Of a stretch of DNA of 64,000 nt, positions 33,997 through 42,719 are shown piece by piece. The notes beneath the pieces were generated by a model, which worked only from the letters and a program-made list of their open reading frames with translations, was not told the origin of the DNA and made no database searches. Source of the DNA: Loktanella sp. 3ANDIMAR09 (GTDB taxonomy: Bacteria; Pseudomonadota; Alphaproteobacteria; Rhodobacterales; Rhodobacteraceae); contig NZ_LJAK01000001.1 of assembly GCF_001420005.1 (NCBI RefSeq), forward strand, positions 124,001 through 188,000, written 5' to 3'. Numbering within the stretch: the stretch's first letter is position 1; each line of letters starts with the position of its first letter. Position numbers and translations under genes: made by a program.

Positions 33997-35601
33997 ATGG
34001 CGACGGCATCGGAACTTTCGATGAACCAGAACGCGTCTGCGGCACAAATGGCGCAGACGATCTTTGGCGACGGCGTGATCGTGGTGGGCGCGTCCTATTC
34101 GGGATCGAGCTATTCTTCGGCGACCTATTCGGGCGGTGACAGCACCAGCCCCGGTGTGGTGCCGGGCGATACGGGCGTCATCCTGTCCACGGGGCGCGCG
34201 TCGGATTTCACCAATTCCCAGGGCTGGGGGAACTGGTCGGGCGACCCGAACCTCAGCACCAACACGTCGACCAACTCGGGCGGACAGAACGGCAACGCGG
34301 ATTTCGAGGCCATTTCAGGCCAGCGCACATTCGATGCATCGTTCCTGACGGTCAATTTCATTCCCACCGGCAATGTCATGTCGATCAAGTTCGTCTTTGC
34401 GTCGGACGAATACCCCGAATACGCGTCGTCGATCTATAACGACGTGGTCGGTGTTTGGGTCAACGGCACGCACATCCCCCTGTCGGTGACGCAAAGTGCT
34501 GCGTCCGTGACGGAAATCAACGATACCGAGAACATCAACCTCTACAAGGACAACACGGGCGATCAATACAACACCGAAATGGATGGTTTCACCGTCAGCA
34601 TGACGCTGACGATCCCGGTCAACTCGGGCCAGGTGAACACGATCAAGCTGGGCATCGCCGACGCCTCTGACAGCAACTACGATTCCAACCTGCTGATCGC
34701 TGGCGACAGTATCCAGACGACGGTCATCGCCATCCAGGACGATGTGACCATCGCACCGGGCGGCACCCAGAACGTCGATCTGCTGGCCAATGACCTGAAT
34801 GCGACCGGCGGCGTGCTGTCGGTGACCCATATCAACGGCGTTGCGGTCAATCCGGGCGACACGGTCATCCTGCCATCGGGACACCAGGTCACCCTGCTGG
34901 CCGACGGCACGGTCGACATCCTGACCACGAACGTCGAGGAAAAGGTCAGTTTCACCTACGAGACCACCAGCACCAACGGGCTGGGCCAGGAGGTGGGTGG
35001 CGATCTTGGATTTGTCACGGTCGACACGGTTCCCTGCTTTGTCGCGGGCACACTGATCCGCACGCCGCTGGGCGACATTCCGGTCGAGACGCTGGAACCC
35101 GGCGATCTGGTCGATACGATGGATGACGGCGCACAGCCCCTGCGCTGGGTGGGACGTCGCACCGTCGCGGCAGAGGGCGCATTGGCCCCCATTGCCATCG
35201 CCGCGAATGCGCTGGGTGAACACGCGGCCCTCATGCTGTCGCCGCAGCATCGCGTGTTGCTGGGCGACCCGCTGTCCAGTCTGCTGTTCGGCGAGGACGA
35301 GGTGCTGGTCGCAGCCAAGGATCTGGTCAACGACCTGACGATCCGCCCCAGACCCGGCGGCGACGTCACCTATCTGCATCTGATGTTCGACCGCCACCAG
35401 GTCATCTGGGCCGAGGGCCTGCCCACCGAAAGTTTCCTGCCCGGCCCCCAGATGAAAAAAGCCTTTGCCCGCGAGGCGCTCGAGGAGATCACCACGCTGT
35501 TTCCCCAGATCGACTGGACCTCTGGCCGTGGCTACGGGCCTGCGGCCCGCCGCACGCTCAAGCGGTTCGAGGCGCGTGTCTTTCGCGGGTCTGCCCTTTG
35601 A
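33997..35601 (+). CDS. Choice-of-anchor L / Hint-domain surface protein
   Basis: A 534-residue protein with three parts. Residues about 20-250 are a choice-of-anchor L domain (GVILSTGRASDF, MSIKFVFASDEYPEYASSIYNDVVGVWVNG). About 245-340 is a beta-rich cadherin/VCBS-like linker (DDVTIAPGGTQNVDLLANDLNATGG). About 345-490 is a Hint_2 domain starting at Cys347 (PCFVAGTLIRTPLGDIPVETLEPGDLV) with LSPQHRVLLGD later. There is no classical signal peptide, so type I or similar export is possible. AAGGGG lies 8 bases before the ATG. Its stop overlaps the TTG start of the next Hint gene. Confidence 0.85.
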   Translation: MATASELSMNQNASAAQMAQTIFGDGVIVVGASYSGSSYSSATYSGGDSTSPGVVPGDTGVILSTGRASDFTNSQGWGNWSGDPNLSTNTSTNSGGQNGNADFEAISGQRTFDASFLTVNFIPTGNVMSIKFVFASDEYPEYASSIYNDVVGVWVNGTHIPLSVTQSAASVTEINDTENINLYKDNTGDQYNTEMDGFTVSMTLTIPVNSGQVNTIKLGIADASDSNYDSNLLIAGDSIQTTVIAIQDDVTIAPGGTQNVDLLANDLNATGGVLSVTHINGVAVNPGDTVILPSGHQVTLLADGTVDILTTNVEEKVSFTYETTSTNGLGQEVGGDLGFVTVDTVPCFVAGTLIRTPLGDIPVETLEPGDLVDTMDDGAQPLRWVGRRTVAAEGALAPIAIAANALGEHAALMLSPQHRVLLGDPLSSLLFGEDEVLVAAKDLVNDLTIRPRPGGDVTYLHLMFDRHQVIWAEGLPTESFLPGPQMKKAFAREALEEITTLFPQIDWTSGRGYGPAARRTLKRFEARVFRGSAL

Positions 35602-36680
35602 ACTGGATCGGCCTGCGCGAGGCACGGACCGCCCTGTTTGACACAGGGGGTCTGGCCACGCCATCGGCACGGCCCGGCGATCTGGACGCGCTGATGGCGC
35701 GCGGGGCACTGATGGTGGACTGTGCGATCCTGCCCAGCCTGACCGAACAAACGTTGCTGTCCTATGCCGCAAAAACGCCTTGGGATACGGCGCTGTCGAT
35801 TGCGCTGTCACCCGAAGGCGTTGTGATCCTGCGGCATCGCGTGGGTCGGTCGCAGCGGACCTACCGCCTGGACACGGGGGTCAAGGAACGCGCCGTTTCG
35901 GTCACCATCGTTTTCAACTGGGACGCGCCAGCCAGACGGGCCAGCCTGTCGGCTGAATTCCCCGACACCGGCGCGTTGGCCTATCGCGTGCTGGATGCGC
36001 CGCTGCCGCCGACCCTGCGCGACGCCCGTCGCATCATGATGGACCGCCGTCAGTGCTATCTTGCCCCTGGCGTCCGCTTTGCCGCGATTGCGACCGATCA
36101 GGTCCCGGTCGGACCGCTGCCATCGCTGGACGGTCAGACGCAGGTCATCACCCAGACAGGCCGTCGCAGCATCCAGTCGCTGCGCCCCGGCGATCTGGTG
36201 CAGACCGCGACAGGCAGCATGGCACAGGTTCGCTGGACCGGTGCGGTGACCTTGCCTGCGCGCGCACGGTTCCGTCCCCTGCGGGTCAAGGCGCCGTTCT
36301 ATGGTGCACTGCGCGACATCGACTGTGCCGCCTGCCAGCAGATCAGGTTTCACCATTCCGCCGTGGACTATTTGTTCGACACCCGCACGGTCATCGCCCG
36401 CGCCGGTGACCTGCTCGAAGGTCTGACACCGCGCCTGCAACCGGATCAGGTGCTTGAAACCTACTGGCATGTCTTGCTGGATCGCCCGGTGCCGATGCAG
36501 ATCCATGGGGTGGCGTGCGAATCGCTGAACGCCCGCGATCTGCTGGCCGACCCTGTCCTGCGGTCATTGTCCGTGCTCAGGAATTTGCCCAAGGAACTGT
36601 TTCCGCAGGACGCCGGACCAGCGCCATTGCGCCTGAAACACTACGAGGTGCGGTCACTGTGTGAATCGCGCGCCGCCTAA
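35598..36680 (+). CDS. Second Hint-like protein with Ser at the nucleophile position
   Basis: A 360-residue protein starting at a TTG that overlaps the preceding stop (TTGA), so translation is probably coupled. The N-terminal half (residues 1-170) is unfamiliar. From about 176, SLDGQTQVITQTGRRSIQSL followed by RPGDLV aligns without gaps to the Hint domain of the upstream protein, but the Cys nucleophile is Ser176 and the downstream G of the CFxxGT block is Gln. FHHSAVDYLFDTRTVIARAGDLL corresponds to the partner's LSPQHRVLL region. It may be a non-cleaving or altered Hint module. Confidence 0.75.
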   Translation: MNWIGLREARTALFDTGGLATPSARPGDLDALMARGALMVDCAILPSLTEQTLLSYAAKTPWDTALSIALSPEGVVILRHRVGRSQRTYRLDTGVKERAVSVTIVFNWDAPARRASLSAEFPDTGALAYRVLDAPLPPTLRDARRIMMDRRQCYLAPGVRFAAIATDQVPVGPLPSLDGQTQVITQTGRRSIQSLRPGDLVQTATGSMAQVRWTGAVTLPARARFRPLRVKAPFYGALRDIDCAACQQIRFHHSAVDYLFDTRTVIARAGDLLEGLTPRLQPDQVLETYWHVLLDRPVPMQIHGVACESLNARDLLADPVLRSLSVLRNLPKELFPQDAGPAPLRLKHYEVRSLCESRAA

Positions 36681-37021
36681 TCGTCGGCGTCGTCGTTTTC
36701 GTCACCCTCGTAGAACGGGGTCATCTGCGCCACGATCACGCTGTTTTCGTCCAGCGCCCGCTGCATCAGCGCACGTTCCTCGTCGGGAATGTCGTGACCT
36801 TCGGCCAGACGTTCATCCAGCGTTCCGTAGCCCGACACGTCCAGCGGTGACAAATCAGCCTGTTTCAGGATCGCCACGGTTTCGCGCACGGCCTCTGCCT
36901 CGTCCACACCGCTGGCATAGCACATCAGCGCGGCCCCGGTTGCGCCCTTTGGCAGACCATCATCCTTGGACCGGCCAACCTCGACCAGCAGCGTATAGAC
37001 CTGTTGCACACGTTTGTTCAT
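36677..37021 (-). CDS. Conserved hypothetical protein
   Basis: A 114-residue soluble protein, helical and acidic at the C-terminus (PFYEGDENDDADD). MNKRVQQVYTLLVEVGRSKDDGLPKGATGAALMCYASGVDEAEAVRETVAILKQADLSPLDVSGYG shows regular alternation and no known motif. It looks like a conserved small Rhodobacterales protein, but I cannot assign a family. Its stop overlaps the stop of the second Hint gene by 4 bases (convergent). The antiporter gene ends upstream of it by 33 bases, so the two may share a transcript. Confidence 0.65.
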   Translation of the reverse strand: MNKRVQQVYTLLVEVGRSKDDGLPKGATGAALMCYASGVDEAEAVRETVAILKQADLSPLDVSGYGTLDERLAEGHDIPDEERALMQRALDENSVIVAQMTPFYEGDENDDADD

Positions 37022-37054
37022 GTCGCCAGCAGTCGCGCGGCAGGCACCCGATTG

Positions 37055-38086
37055 TCAAGCGGCGGTGAATTGGACGGCCAAGGCTGCCGCGTAAATCGCG
37101 ATCAACAACACGCTTTCGATGCCGATCCGGCCCGGACCCGCGCGTTGTCGCAGGATCAAACCGCCCAGCAGGACGGCTGTCATCAGCAGACCCGTTGCCA
37201 GCCAATACAGGTCGGTACCGCTGACCGCATGGAACAGTGACCCGTCGCGATAGCTGACGTCGGATGCAACCAGAAACAGCGTGTCAAAGGTGTTGCCGCC
37301 GATGATGCCGCCCACCGCCAGTTGCAGCGCACCGCGTTTGACTGCCGTCAGTGTCGTCACCAATTCCGGCAGTGACGTCACCACGGCGGTAATCACGGCA
37401 CCCACCAGGGATGATGCCAGACCGAACCGGGTGATCAGGCTGCCACCGACCTGGGAAATGACGTAACCTCCCAGACCCATCACCGCCACGAGTGCCAGGA
37501 AAATCAGCGCCGGGCGCAATGCCGAGCGGTCTTTTTCGTCGTCGTCTTCGGGTTCATCGGTGCGGGTGTCGCGGGTCTGTACCGGTCGCCACATCGGCTG
37601 TTCCGATACGGTCTGCGTCAGCTTTACGCCGCCAAGGTAGGCCAGGAACATCAGGATCGATGCCGGATGCACCCCGAAATACGCCATATCAGGACCGGCC
37701 ATCGCACACAGCGGAATCGAGAGCAGCACGATCAGCATGACCGCCTGAAACAGATTGGCCGGTTCCGCTGCCGCATGTTCCAGATTGGCCTTACGGTGGA
37801 TGATATCCGCAAGCGCCAGAAACAGCGTCTGCGCCGCGATCCCGCCGACCGAATTTGAAAAGGCGAAACTTGCATCACCGCTGATCGCCGCATCCACCGA
37901 CACCACGACACCGGCCAGCGACGTGGCGGCACCCAGTATCAGACCACCGGCCAGCGCCTCGCCCATGCGCGTGCGGTCGGCGATGATATCGGCCAACCCC
38001 GTTGCCTTGATCGACGACACGACGACAGCCGCAGCGGCGAGGATGAAAACAAGGAGCAGCAGCGGTAGGGGCAGATTCGCGATCAT
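37055..38086 (-). CDS. Sodium/calcium-exchanger-family membrane protein
   Basis: A 343-residue membrane protein with two repeated alpha motifs typical of the CaCA superfamily: LGAATSLAGVVVSVDAAISGDASFAFSNSVGGIAAQTLFLAL in the first half and SSLVGAVITAVVTSLPELVTTLTAVKRGALQLAVGGIIGGNTFDTLFLVASD in the second. The first motif has Ser/Asp where most members have an acidic SxPEL-type block, so cation specificity is uncertain. A cytoplasmic acidic loop (DEPEDDDEKD) joins the halves. It is a probable Na+ or H+/Ca2+ antiporter in the inner membrane. Confidence 0.85.
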   Translation of the reverse strand: MIANLPLPLLLLVFILAAAAVVVSSIKATGLADIIADRTRMGEALAGGLILGAATSLAGVVVSVDAAISGDASFAFSNSVGGIAAQTLFLALADIIHRKANLEHAAAEPANLFQAVMLIVLLSIPLCAMAGPDMAYFGVHPASILMFLAYLGGVKLTQTVSEQPMWRPVQTRDTRTDEPEDDDEKDRSALRPALIFLALVAVMGLGGYVISQVGGSLITRFGLASSLVGAVITAVVTSLPELVTTLTAVKRGALQLAVGGIIGGNTFDTLFLVASDVSYRDGSLFHAVSGTDLYWLATGLLMTAVLLGGLILRQRAGPGRIGIESVLLIAIYAAALAVQFTAA

Positions 38087-38104
38087 GTGCGATGGCCTTT
38101 AACT

Positions 38105-38134
38105 AAAAAAGCGGCACGCAAACCTGCGCGCCGC
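38105..38134 (-). terminator. Intrinsic terminator of glsB
   Basis: On the minus strand GCGGCGCGCA-GGTT-TGCGTGCCGC forms a 10-bp stem (one G-U pair) and is followed directly by TTTTTT. It begins about 29 bases after the glsB stop. A standard rho-independent terminator. Confidence 0.9.
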
Positions 38135-38162
38135 CTTGTCTGTCGGTCCTGATCAAAGAGGA

Positions 38163-38411
38163 TCAGCTACGCACCTTGCGCGCGATCCAGATCAGGATGC
38201 AGGCACCGACAAAGCCGACAAACAGATAGCCAAGGCTAAAGCTTGCGCCAGCGGCATAGAGACCCAGCAGTGTGCCAAAGATGAAGTTGAACACGATCGC
38301 GCCCAGGATACCCAGACCGATGTTGGCCAGCAGGCCCATGTTCGATTTCATGAATTTCTCTGCAAGCCAGCCGGCGATGCCGCCGACGATGATTGCTGCT
38401 AACCAGCCCAT
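38163..38411 (-). CDS. GlsB/YeaQ/YmgE-type stress membrane protein
   Basis: An 82-residue membrane protein with three hydrophobic segments and the family pattern GWLAAIIVGGIAGWLAEKFM...GLLANIGLGILGAIVFNFIFG (residues 1-45). Members are transglycosylase-associated or general-stress proteins of unknown mechanism. It has no partner in the operon and ends in a strong terminator at 38105-38134. The neighbouring 89-base gap on the upstream side holds no other gene. Confidence 0.9.
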   Translation of the reverse strand: MGWLAAIIVGGIAGWLAEKFMKSNMGLLANIGLGILGAIVFNFIFGTLLGLYAAGASFSLGYLFVGFVGACILIWIARKVRS

Positions 38412-38500
38412 AAGGTTTTCCTTCGATTAAAAATTTCACCCCGTGGCCGGGGTATTCCGCGACAGAACGCCTCAGCCTTGGACGAGGTTCCACAGAATTA

Positions 38501-38794
38501 TCACAGCGTTGTGAATTTGTCGTCCGGATCCACATATCGTGATTTCGCAGCCCAGAGCGACGACAGGATCAACACCACCTGTATCGGCAGGAAAAACAGG
38601 ATGAAAAAGATGCCGACCGTCACGGTGACAGGTGGCTGGTTGGCATAGATCAGCGACATGACGGGCATGAACATCAGGCCCAGCGCCGCCAGCAACATCA
38701 GCGCATCCAGCGCCACAAGGCCCCAGGCCGCGAACCAGCCGGGGCGGACGCCCGCCGCGATCCGGCGGCGGGCGACAAAACGGCTGACGATCAT
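38501..38794 (-). CDS. Small two-helix membrane protein after dapD
   Basis: A 97-residue protein with two hydrophobic segments (WGLVALDALMLLAALGLMFMPVM; VTVGIFFILFFLPIQVVLILSSLW) and a positively charged N-terminus. No family is recognised. Its ATG shares one base with the dapD stop (TGATG), so it is probably translated from the same mRNA. The C-terminal tail SRYVDPDDKFTTL is short and soluble. A membrane partner for a lysine-pathway enzyme is unlikely; the link may be only operon structure. Confidence 0.75.
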   Translation of the reverse strand: MIVSRFVARRRIAAGVRPGWFAAWGLVALDALMLLAALGLMFMPVMSLIYANQPPVTVTVGIFFILFFLPIQVVLILSSLWAAKSRYVDPDDKFTTL

Positions 38795-39621
38795 CAGTCG
38801 CGCAGCAGCTCGTTGATGCCGGTCTTGGACCGGGTCTGTGCGTCAACGCGTTTGACGATCACGGCGCAATACAGGTTGACCCCGTTCTTGGACGGCATGG
38901 TGCCCGCCACGACCACGGAATAGGGCGGCACCTCGCCGTACATCACGTCGCCGGTTTCGCGGTCCACGATTTTGGTCGACTGGCCAATATAGACCCCCAT
39001 CCCCAGCACGGAGCCTTCGCGCACGATGCAGCCTTCGACGACTTCGGACCGGGCCCCGATAAAGCAGTTGTCCTCGATGATCGTGGGGCCGGCCTGCATG
39101 GGTTCCAGCACGCCGCCGATGCCGACGCCGCCGGACAGGTGGACGTTCTTGCCGATCTGCGCGCAGCTGCCGACCGTGGCCCAGCCGTCGACCATGGACC
39201 CCTCGTCCACATAGGCGCCGAGGTTCACGAAGGACGGCATCAGCACCACGCCTTTGCCGATAAAGGCCGAGCGACGGACGATACTGCCGGGCACGGCGCG
39301 GAAACCTGCGTCGCGCCACTGGTTTTCGCCCCAACCGTCGAATTTGGACGGGACCTTGTCCCACCACGTCGCACCACCGGGACCGCCGCTGATGGGTTCC
39401 ATGTCGTTCAGGCGGAACGACAGCAGCACCGCCTTTTTCGCCCATTGATTCACGTGCCAGTCGCCATTTTCGTGGCGTTCGGCCACGCGCAGGGTGCCGC
39501 TGTCGAGGGCGTTCAACGTGTCCTCGATCGCCTCGCGGACCTCGCCGGTGGTGGCGGGGCTGATGCTGTCGCGATCATCCCATGCGGTTTCGATTGCGGT
39601 TTCGAGTTGGGCATTGGACAT
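38794..39621 (-). CDS. dapD: Tetrahydrodipicolinate N-succinyltransferase
   Basis: Acyltransferase of the succinylase branch of lysine biosynthesis. It is a 275-residue left-handed beta-helix protein with hexapeptide repeats ([55 protein letters not shown]) and the conserved C-terminal segment [30 protein letters not shown]. Length and motifs match DapD exactly. It is upstream of the small membrane protein and about 5 kb from dapE. The LOG gene diverges 83 bases away. Confidence 0.97.
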   Translation of the reverse strand: MSNAQLETAIETAWDDRDSISPATTGEVREAIEDTLNALDSGTLRVAERHENGDWHVNQWAKKAVLLSFRLNDMEPISGGPGGATWWDKVPSKFDGWGENQWRDAGFRAVPGSIVRRSAFIGKGVVLMPSFVNLGAYVDEGSMVDGWATVGSCAQIGKNVHLSGGVGIGGVLEPMQAGPTIIEDNCFIGARSEVVEGCIVREGSVLGMGVYIGQSTKIVDRETGDVMYGEVPPYSVVVAGTMPSKNGVNLYCAVIVKRVDAQTRSKTGINELLRD

Positions 39622-39704
39622 CGGATGATCCCTTTGGCTGGTGACACTGGTTGGCGGGGGCTATAGACCACGCAGGCCCTGCCGCGCAATCACAAGGACA
39701 CGCC

Positions 39705-40550
39705 ATGAAGGACGACCACACCCATCCCCTCCGCCATTCGGGCGAGGATCGCGCAGCCACGCAGCATGTGCCCGACACGCCGCAGACACGTGCGCCATCG
39801 TATAAACTGGCGTTCACCGACGATGATTTCATGTGCCGGGACGAATTGCGCCCGGTGCGCTGGCAGTTGGAACTGATGAAACCAGAGCTGCTGATGAACG
39901 CGGCCGATGTGCAATCCACCGTGGTCATGTTCGGCGGGGCGCGCATCCCCGATCCGGTGAACAAGAACACCGCGCGGACGCAGACGTTGGCAGAACTGAC
40001 CGCGTTCTATGACGAGGCCCGCACATTTGCCCGGATGATGACGGAACGGTCGCTACGCGACGGCGGACGCGACAACGTCGTGGTCACGGGCGGCGGTCCG
40101 GGCGTGATGGAGGCAGGCAACCGTGGTGCCGTTGATGCAGGCGGGCGGTCCATCGGTCTGAACATCGTGCTGCCGCACGAACAGGCCCCGAATGAATACG
40201 TGACACCTGACCTGTGTTTCAACTTTCACTACTTTGCCACGCGCAAGATGCATTTCCTGATGCGTGCGTCGGTCATCACCGTGTTCCCCGGCGGGTTCGG
40301 CACCTTGGACGAGATGTTCGAGGCGCTGACGCTGATCCAGACGGGCCGCATGGCCCGCGTGCCATTCCTGCTGTTCGGTCGGGATTTCTGGGAAAAGATC
40401 ATCAACTGGGACGCGCTGGCCGACGCAGGCACGATTTCACCCGAAGATCTGGAACTGTTCCGGTTCGTGGACACCGCAGAAGAAGCCATCGCAGCGATTG
40501 ATGCCTGGGACGGGGCCGGACAGAAACGGGCGGAAATCCCGGGCCGCTAG
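39705..40550 (+). CDS. LOG-family protein (TIGR00730), putative nucleotide-sugar phosphoribohydrolase
   Basis: A 281-residue Rossmann-fold protein of the LOG/lysine-decarboxylase-like family; characterised members cleave cytokinin riboside monophosphate or nucleotides. Motifs are MFGGARIPDP, VVTGGGPGVMEAGNRGAVDAGG (PGGxGTxxE-type partner loop) and TVFPGGFGTLDEMFEALTLIQTG. I chose MKDDHTHP (39705) with AAGGA 7 bases ahead. The longer N-terminus is a non-conserved read-through of the dapD promoter region. A 45-residue N-terminal extension is polar and probably disordered. Confidence 0.88.
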   Translation: MKDDHTHPLRHSGEDRAATQHVPDTPQTRAPSYKLAFTDDDFMCRDELRPVRWQLELMKPELLMNAADVQSTVVMFGGARIPDPVNKNTARTQTLAELTAFYDEARTFARMMTERSLRDGGRDNVVVTGGGPGVMEAGNRGAVDAGGRSIGLNIVLPHEQAPNEYVTPDLCFNFHYFATRKMHFLMRASVITVFPGGFGTLDEMFEALTLIQTGRMARVPFLLFGRDFWEKIINWDALADAGTISPEDLELFRFVDTAEEAIAAIDAWDGAGQKRAEIPGR

Positions 40551-40572
40551 GCCGATATATGCCGATTCGATG

Positions 40573-40592
40573 ATGTTTCGCGTGCGAAACAT
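40573..40592. repeat. Palindrome in the LOG-rlmN gap
   Basis: ATGTTTCGC-GT-GCGAAACAT has 9-bp arms. Because it sits 22 bases past the LOG stop and is followed by A/T-rich DNA, it may be a weak terminator. It is not a parS site, since its centre is 6 bases instead of the 4-base centre of the parS consensus. Confidence 0.5.
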
Positions 40593-40601
40593 ATTATGTT
40601 A

Positions 40602-40645
40602 TTTGCCAATGATTTCATAACCTTCGTTAAGAATTCATTGGCAAA
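40602..40645. repeat. Long inverted repeat in the LOG-rlmN gap
   Basis: Arms TTTGCCAATGATTTC and GAATTCATTGGCAAA pair at 14 of 15 positions around a 14-base loop. The loop contains CCTTCGTTA, which is the reverse complement of TAACGAAGG at 40721-40729, so two alternative foldings are possible. A smaller hairpin, TCAGGG-CAAA-CCCTGA (40685-40700), lies between. The whole 191-base gap has lower G+C than its neighbours. Confidence 0.6.
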
Positions 40646-40741
40646 CCGGGTCGAGGCGCTGCCTGAGTGAAGCCATAGCCACGATCAGGGCAAACCCTGA
40701 AAGTCATGCTTAGGACAAGCTAACGAAGGCTTGCGGCTGGG

Positions 40742-41923
40742 TTACATCCCCGCCTCGGCCTCGATCTGCTTGCGGCTCTTCCTTGCGCGTTCGGTTTCGG
40801 ATTTCAGCTGGCCACAGGCGGCCATGATGTCCTCTCCGCGGGGTTTGCGGATGGGGCTGGCGTAACCTGCCTTGTAGATGATGTCGGCAAAGGCGCGGAT
40901 GCGATTGTTGGACGACCGTTTGTAGGGCGCACCGGGCCATTCGTTGAACGGGATCAGGTTGATCTTGGCCGGGATGCCTTCGATCAGCTTGATCAGGCGG
41001 CGGGCGTCGTCGTCGCTGTCGTTCACGCCGTCAAGCATCACGTATTCGAACGTGATCCGTTCAGAGTTCGACACCTTGGGGTATTCACGCAAGGCATCCA
41101 GCAGTTCGGCGATGTTCCAACGTTTGTTGATCGGCACGAGTTTGTCGCGCACCTCGTCGGTGGTCGCATGGAAACTGACAGCCAGCTGGCAGCCGATTTC
41201 CTGCGCGGTGCGGGCGATTTCGGGCACAACGCCGGATGTGGACAGCGTGATGCGGCGGCGCGACAGGGCCAGCCCCTCGCCGTCCATCGCGATTTTCATC
41301 GCGTCGCGGACGTTTTCGAAATTATACAGCGGCTCGCCCATGCCCATCAGGACGATGTTCGACACCAGACGCGGGCCGTTCTCGCCGGTGCCCTGACCGG
41401 GCGTGTGCCATTCGTCCAGATCGTCGCGCGCCAGCATCACCTGACCCACGATTTCGCCCGCGGTCAGGTTGCGCACCAGTTTTTGTGTTCCGGTATGGCA
41501 GAACGAACAGGTCAGCGTGCAACCGACCTGCGACGACACACACAGCGTGCCGCGATCGGTTTCGGGGATATAGACGACCTCGACCTCGTGGCCGCCGGCA
41601 ATCCGCACGAGGTATTTGCGGGTGCCGTCCTCGGAAATCTGGCGGGTCACCACTTCGGGCAGTTGCACCACGCATTTTTCAGCCAGCAAGGCGCGGAAAT
41701 CCTTGGACAGGTTTGTCATCTGGTCAAAGTCGCGCACGCCGCGATGATAGATCCACTGCCAGATCTGGCTGACCCGCATCTTGGCCTGTTTTTCAGGGGT
41801 GCCGATCGCGATCAGTGCATCACGCATCGCGTCGCGGGTCAGGCCGACAAGGTTCAACGGTCCCTCCGGCAGCTTGCGCGGCATGGTGTGGACGTCCTGT
41901 GTGATCGGTGCGGTCGCGGTCAT
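40742..41923 (-). CDS. rlmN: 23S rRNA/tRNA (adenine-C2) methyltransferase RlmN
   Basis: Radical-SAM enzyme methylating A2503 of 23S rRNA and A37 of some tRNAs. The CX3CX2C cluster motif is [16 protein letters not shown]. Further family segments are [17 protein letters not shown] and [38 protein letters not shown]. The longer frame begins at 41965; I chose MTATAPITQ (41923) because AGGGG lies 7 bases ahead and the upstream part has no similarity. It is 393 residues long. IalB precedes it with a strong terminator between, so it has its own promoter. Confidence 0.95.
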   Translation of the reverse strand: MTATAPITQDVHTMPRKLPEGPLNLVGLTRDAMRDALIAIGTPEKQAKMRVSQIWQWIYHRGVRDFDQMTNLSKDFRALLAEKCVVQLPEVVTRQISEDGTRKYLVRIAGGHEVEVVYIPETDRGTLCVSSQVGCTLTCSFCHTGTQKLVRNLTAGEIVGQVMLARDDLDEWHTPGQGTGENGPRLVSNIVLMGMGEPLYNFENVRDAMKIAMDGEGLALSRRRITLSTSGVVPEIARTAQEIGCQLAVSFHATTDEVRDKLVPINKRWNIAELLDALREYPKVSNSERITFEYVMLDGVNDSDDDARRLIKLIEGIPAKINLIPFNEWPGAPYKRSSNNRIRAFADIIYKAGYASPIRKPRGEDIMAACGQLKSETERARKSRKQIEAEAGM

Positions 41924-41963
41924 ATCAATACCCCTGTCGGCGTGAAGCCTGTCCCATATAAGC

Positions 41964-41997
41964 AAAAAGGCCCGGTTTCCAATGGAAAACCGGGCCT
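41964..41997 (-). terminator. Intrinsic terminator of the IalB-like gene
   Basis: On the minus strand an 11-bp perfect stem (AGGCCCGGTTT / AAACCGGGCCT) with an 8-base loop is followed by TTTTT. It lies 19 bases past the stop codon of the IalB-like gene and directly ahead of rlmN. Confidence 0.92.
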
Positions 41998-42016
41998 CGC
42001 AATTCTGTGACGCCGA

Positions 42017-42550
42017 TCAGGACGCGCAGCGGCTCTCGGCTTCTTCGACGCCTGCGGTAAAGCCCAGCAGCGAAAACGTATCGGTTGTGATGTTGCCGCG
42101 ACCGGACCGGCCACGCACCACCGCATCGGCACCGCGTTTCAGGGCTGCGACGACGCGGGCGTCATCCTCGGGGGTGGCGGGCCAGGCCCATTCACCTTCG
42201 GTAAAGAGCTGGAACGTGCTGTCACCGACCGTCAGATCCACGGTGGACCCCGATGCAAAAGGATAGCCGCCCGTGAACGTCACCTGCCCCTGCACGTTCG
42301 CGCCCGGGCGGTAGAAAACCATGAGGTAGATGTCGCCCCGCGTGCCGGTCGTGGGGTTGCCATTGCCGTCGGTCAGCGTGCTGGATGTGGGTGCGGACAC
42401 GCTGATGCATTCGCGGGGGTTTTCCGCCTCGAACGTGCTCCAGTCCGTGTTGGCCGCGACCAGGTTGTCGGTGGTCTGCTGCGCCGCTGCCGGCATCGCC
42501 ACGGCCAACATGCAGGCCAGTGTCGTCGCAAAGGTCGTTTTGTTCATCAT
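42017..42550 (-). CDS. Invasion associated locus B (IalB)-like secreted protein
   Basis: A 177-residue exported protein with signal peptide MMNKTTFATTLACMLAVAMPAAAQQ. The mature part follows the IalB pattern, with CISVSAPTSSTLTDGNGNPTTG, IYLMVFYRPGANVQGQVTFTGGYPFASGSTVDLTVGDSTFQLFTEGEWAWP and a late DTFSLLGFTAGVEEAESRC. The two cysteines may bridge. The role of the family is unclear outside Bartonella, where it was named. MMNK at 42550 is preferred over an ATG five codons earlier. A strong terminator follows. Confidence 0.85.
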   Translation of the reverse strand: MMNKTTFATTLACMLAVAMPAAAQQTTDNLVAANTDWSTFEAENPRECISVSAPTSSTLTDGNGNPTTGTRGDIYLMVFYRPGANVQGQVTFTGGYPFASGSTVDLTVGDSTFQLFTEGEWAWPATPEDDARVVAALKRGADAVVRGRSGRGNITTDTFSLLGFTAGVEEAESRCAS

Positions 42551-42719
42551 GTCATAGGCCTCCAAGCTGCCCTTGCCTCATTCCGTATGTGCCGCACCGG
42601 TCTTGGCGACCTTTTCGTCTGGCGGCATCCTGTTCAACCAGATAGCCATGAGTCTAGCAAAAAACCGCCCAAACATAAAAGCCAATTCCACGCACAAAGC
42701 CGTGGGTGAAAGGACCAAT

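Noticed and set aside
33820-34047. Short minus-strand frame with a signal-peptide-like stretch (MLWCLLALTPTLGFA)
   Set aside because: It overlaps the start of the Hint gene, has only about 20 residues after the hydrophobic part and no supporting ribosome site.
40573-40592. parS-like site (TGTTTCGCGTGCGAAACA)
   Set aside because: The bacterial parS consensus has a 4-base centre between TGTTTC and GAAACA; this one has 6, and it lies in a convergent gap far from any partition gene.
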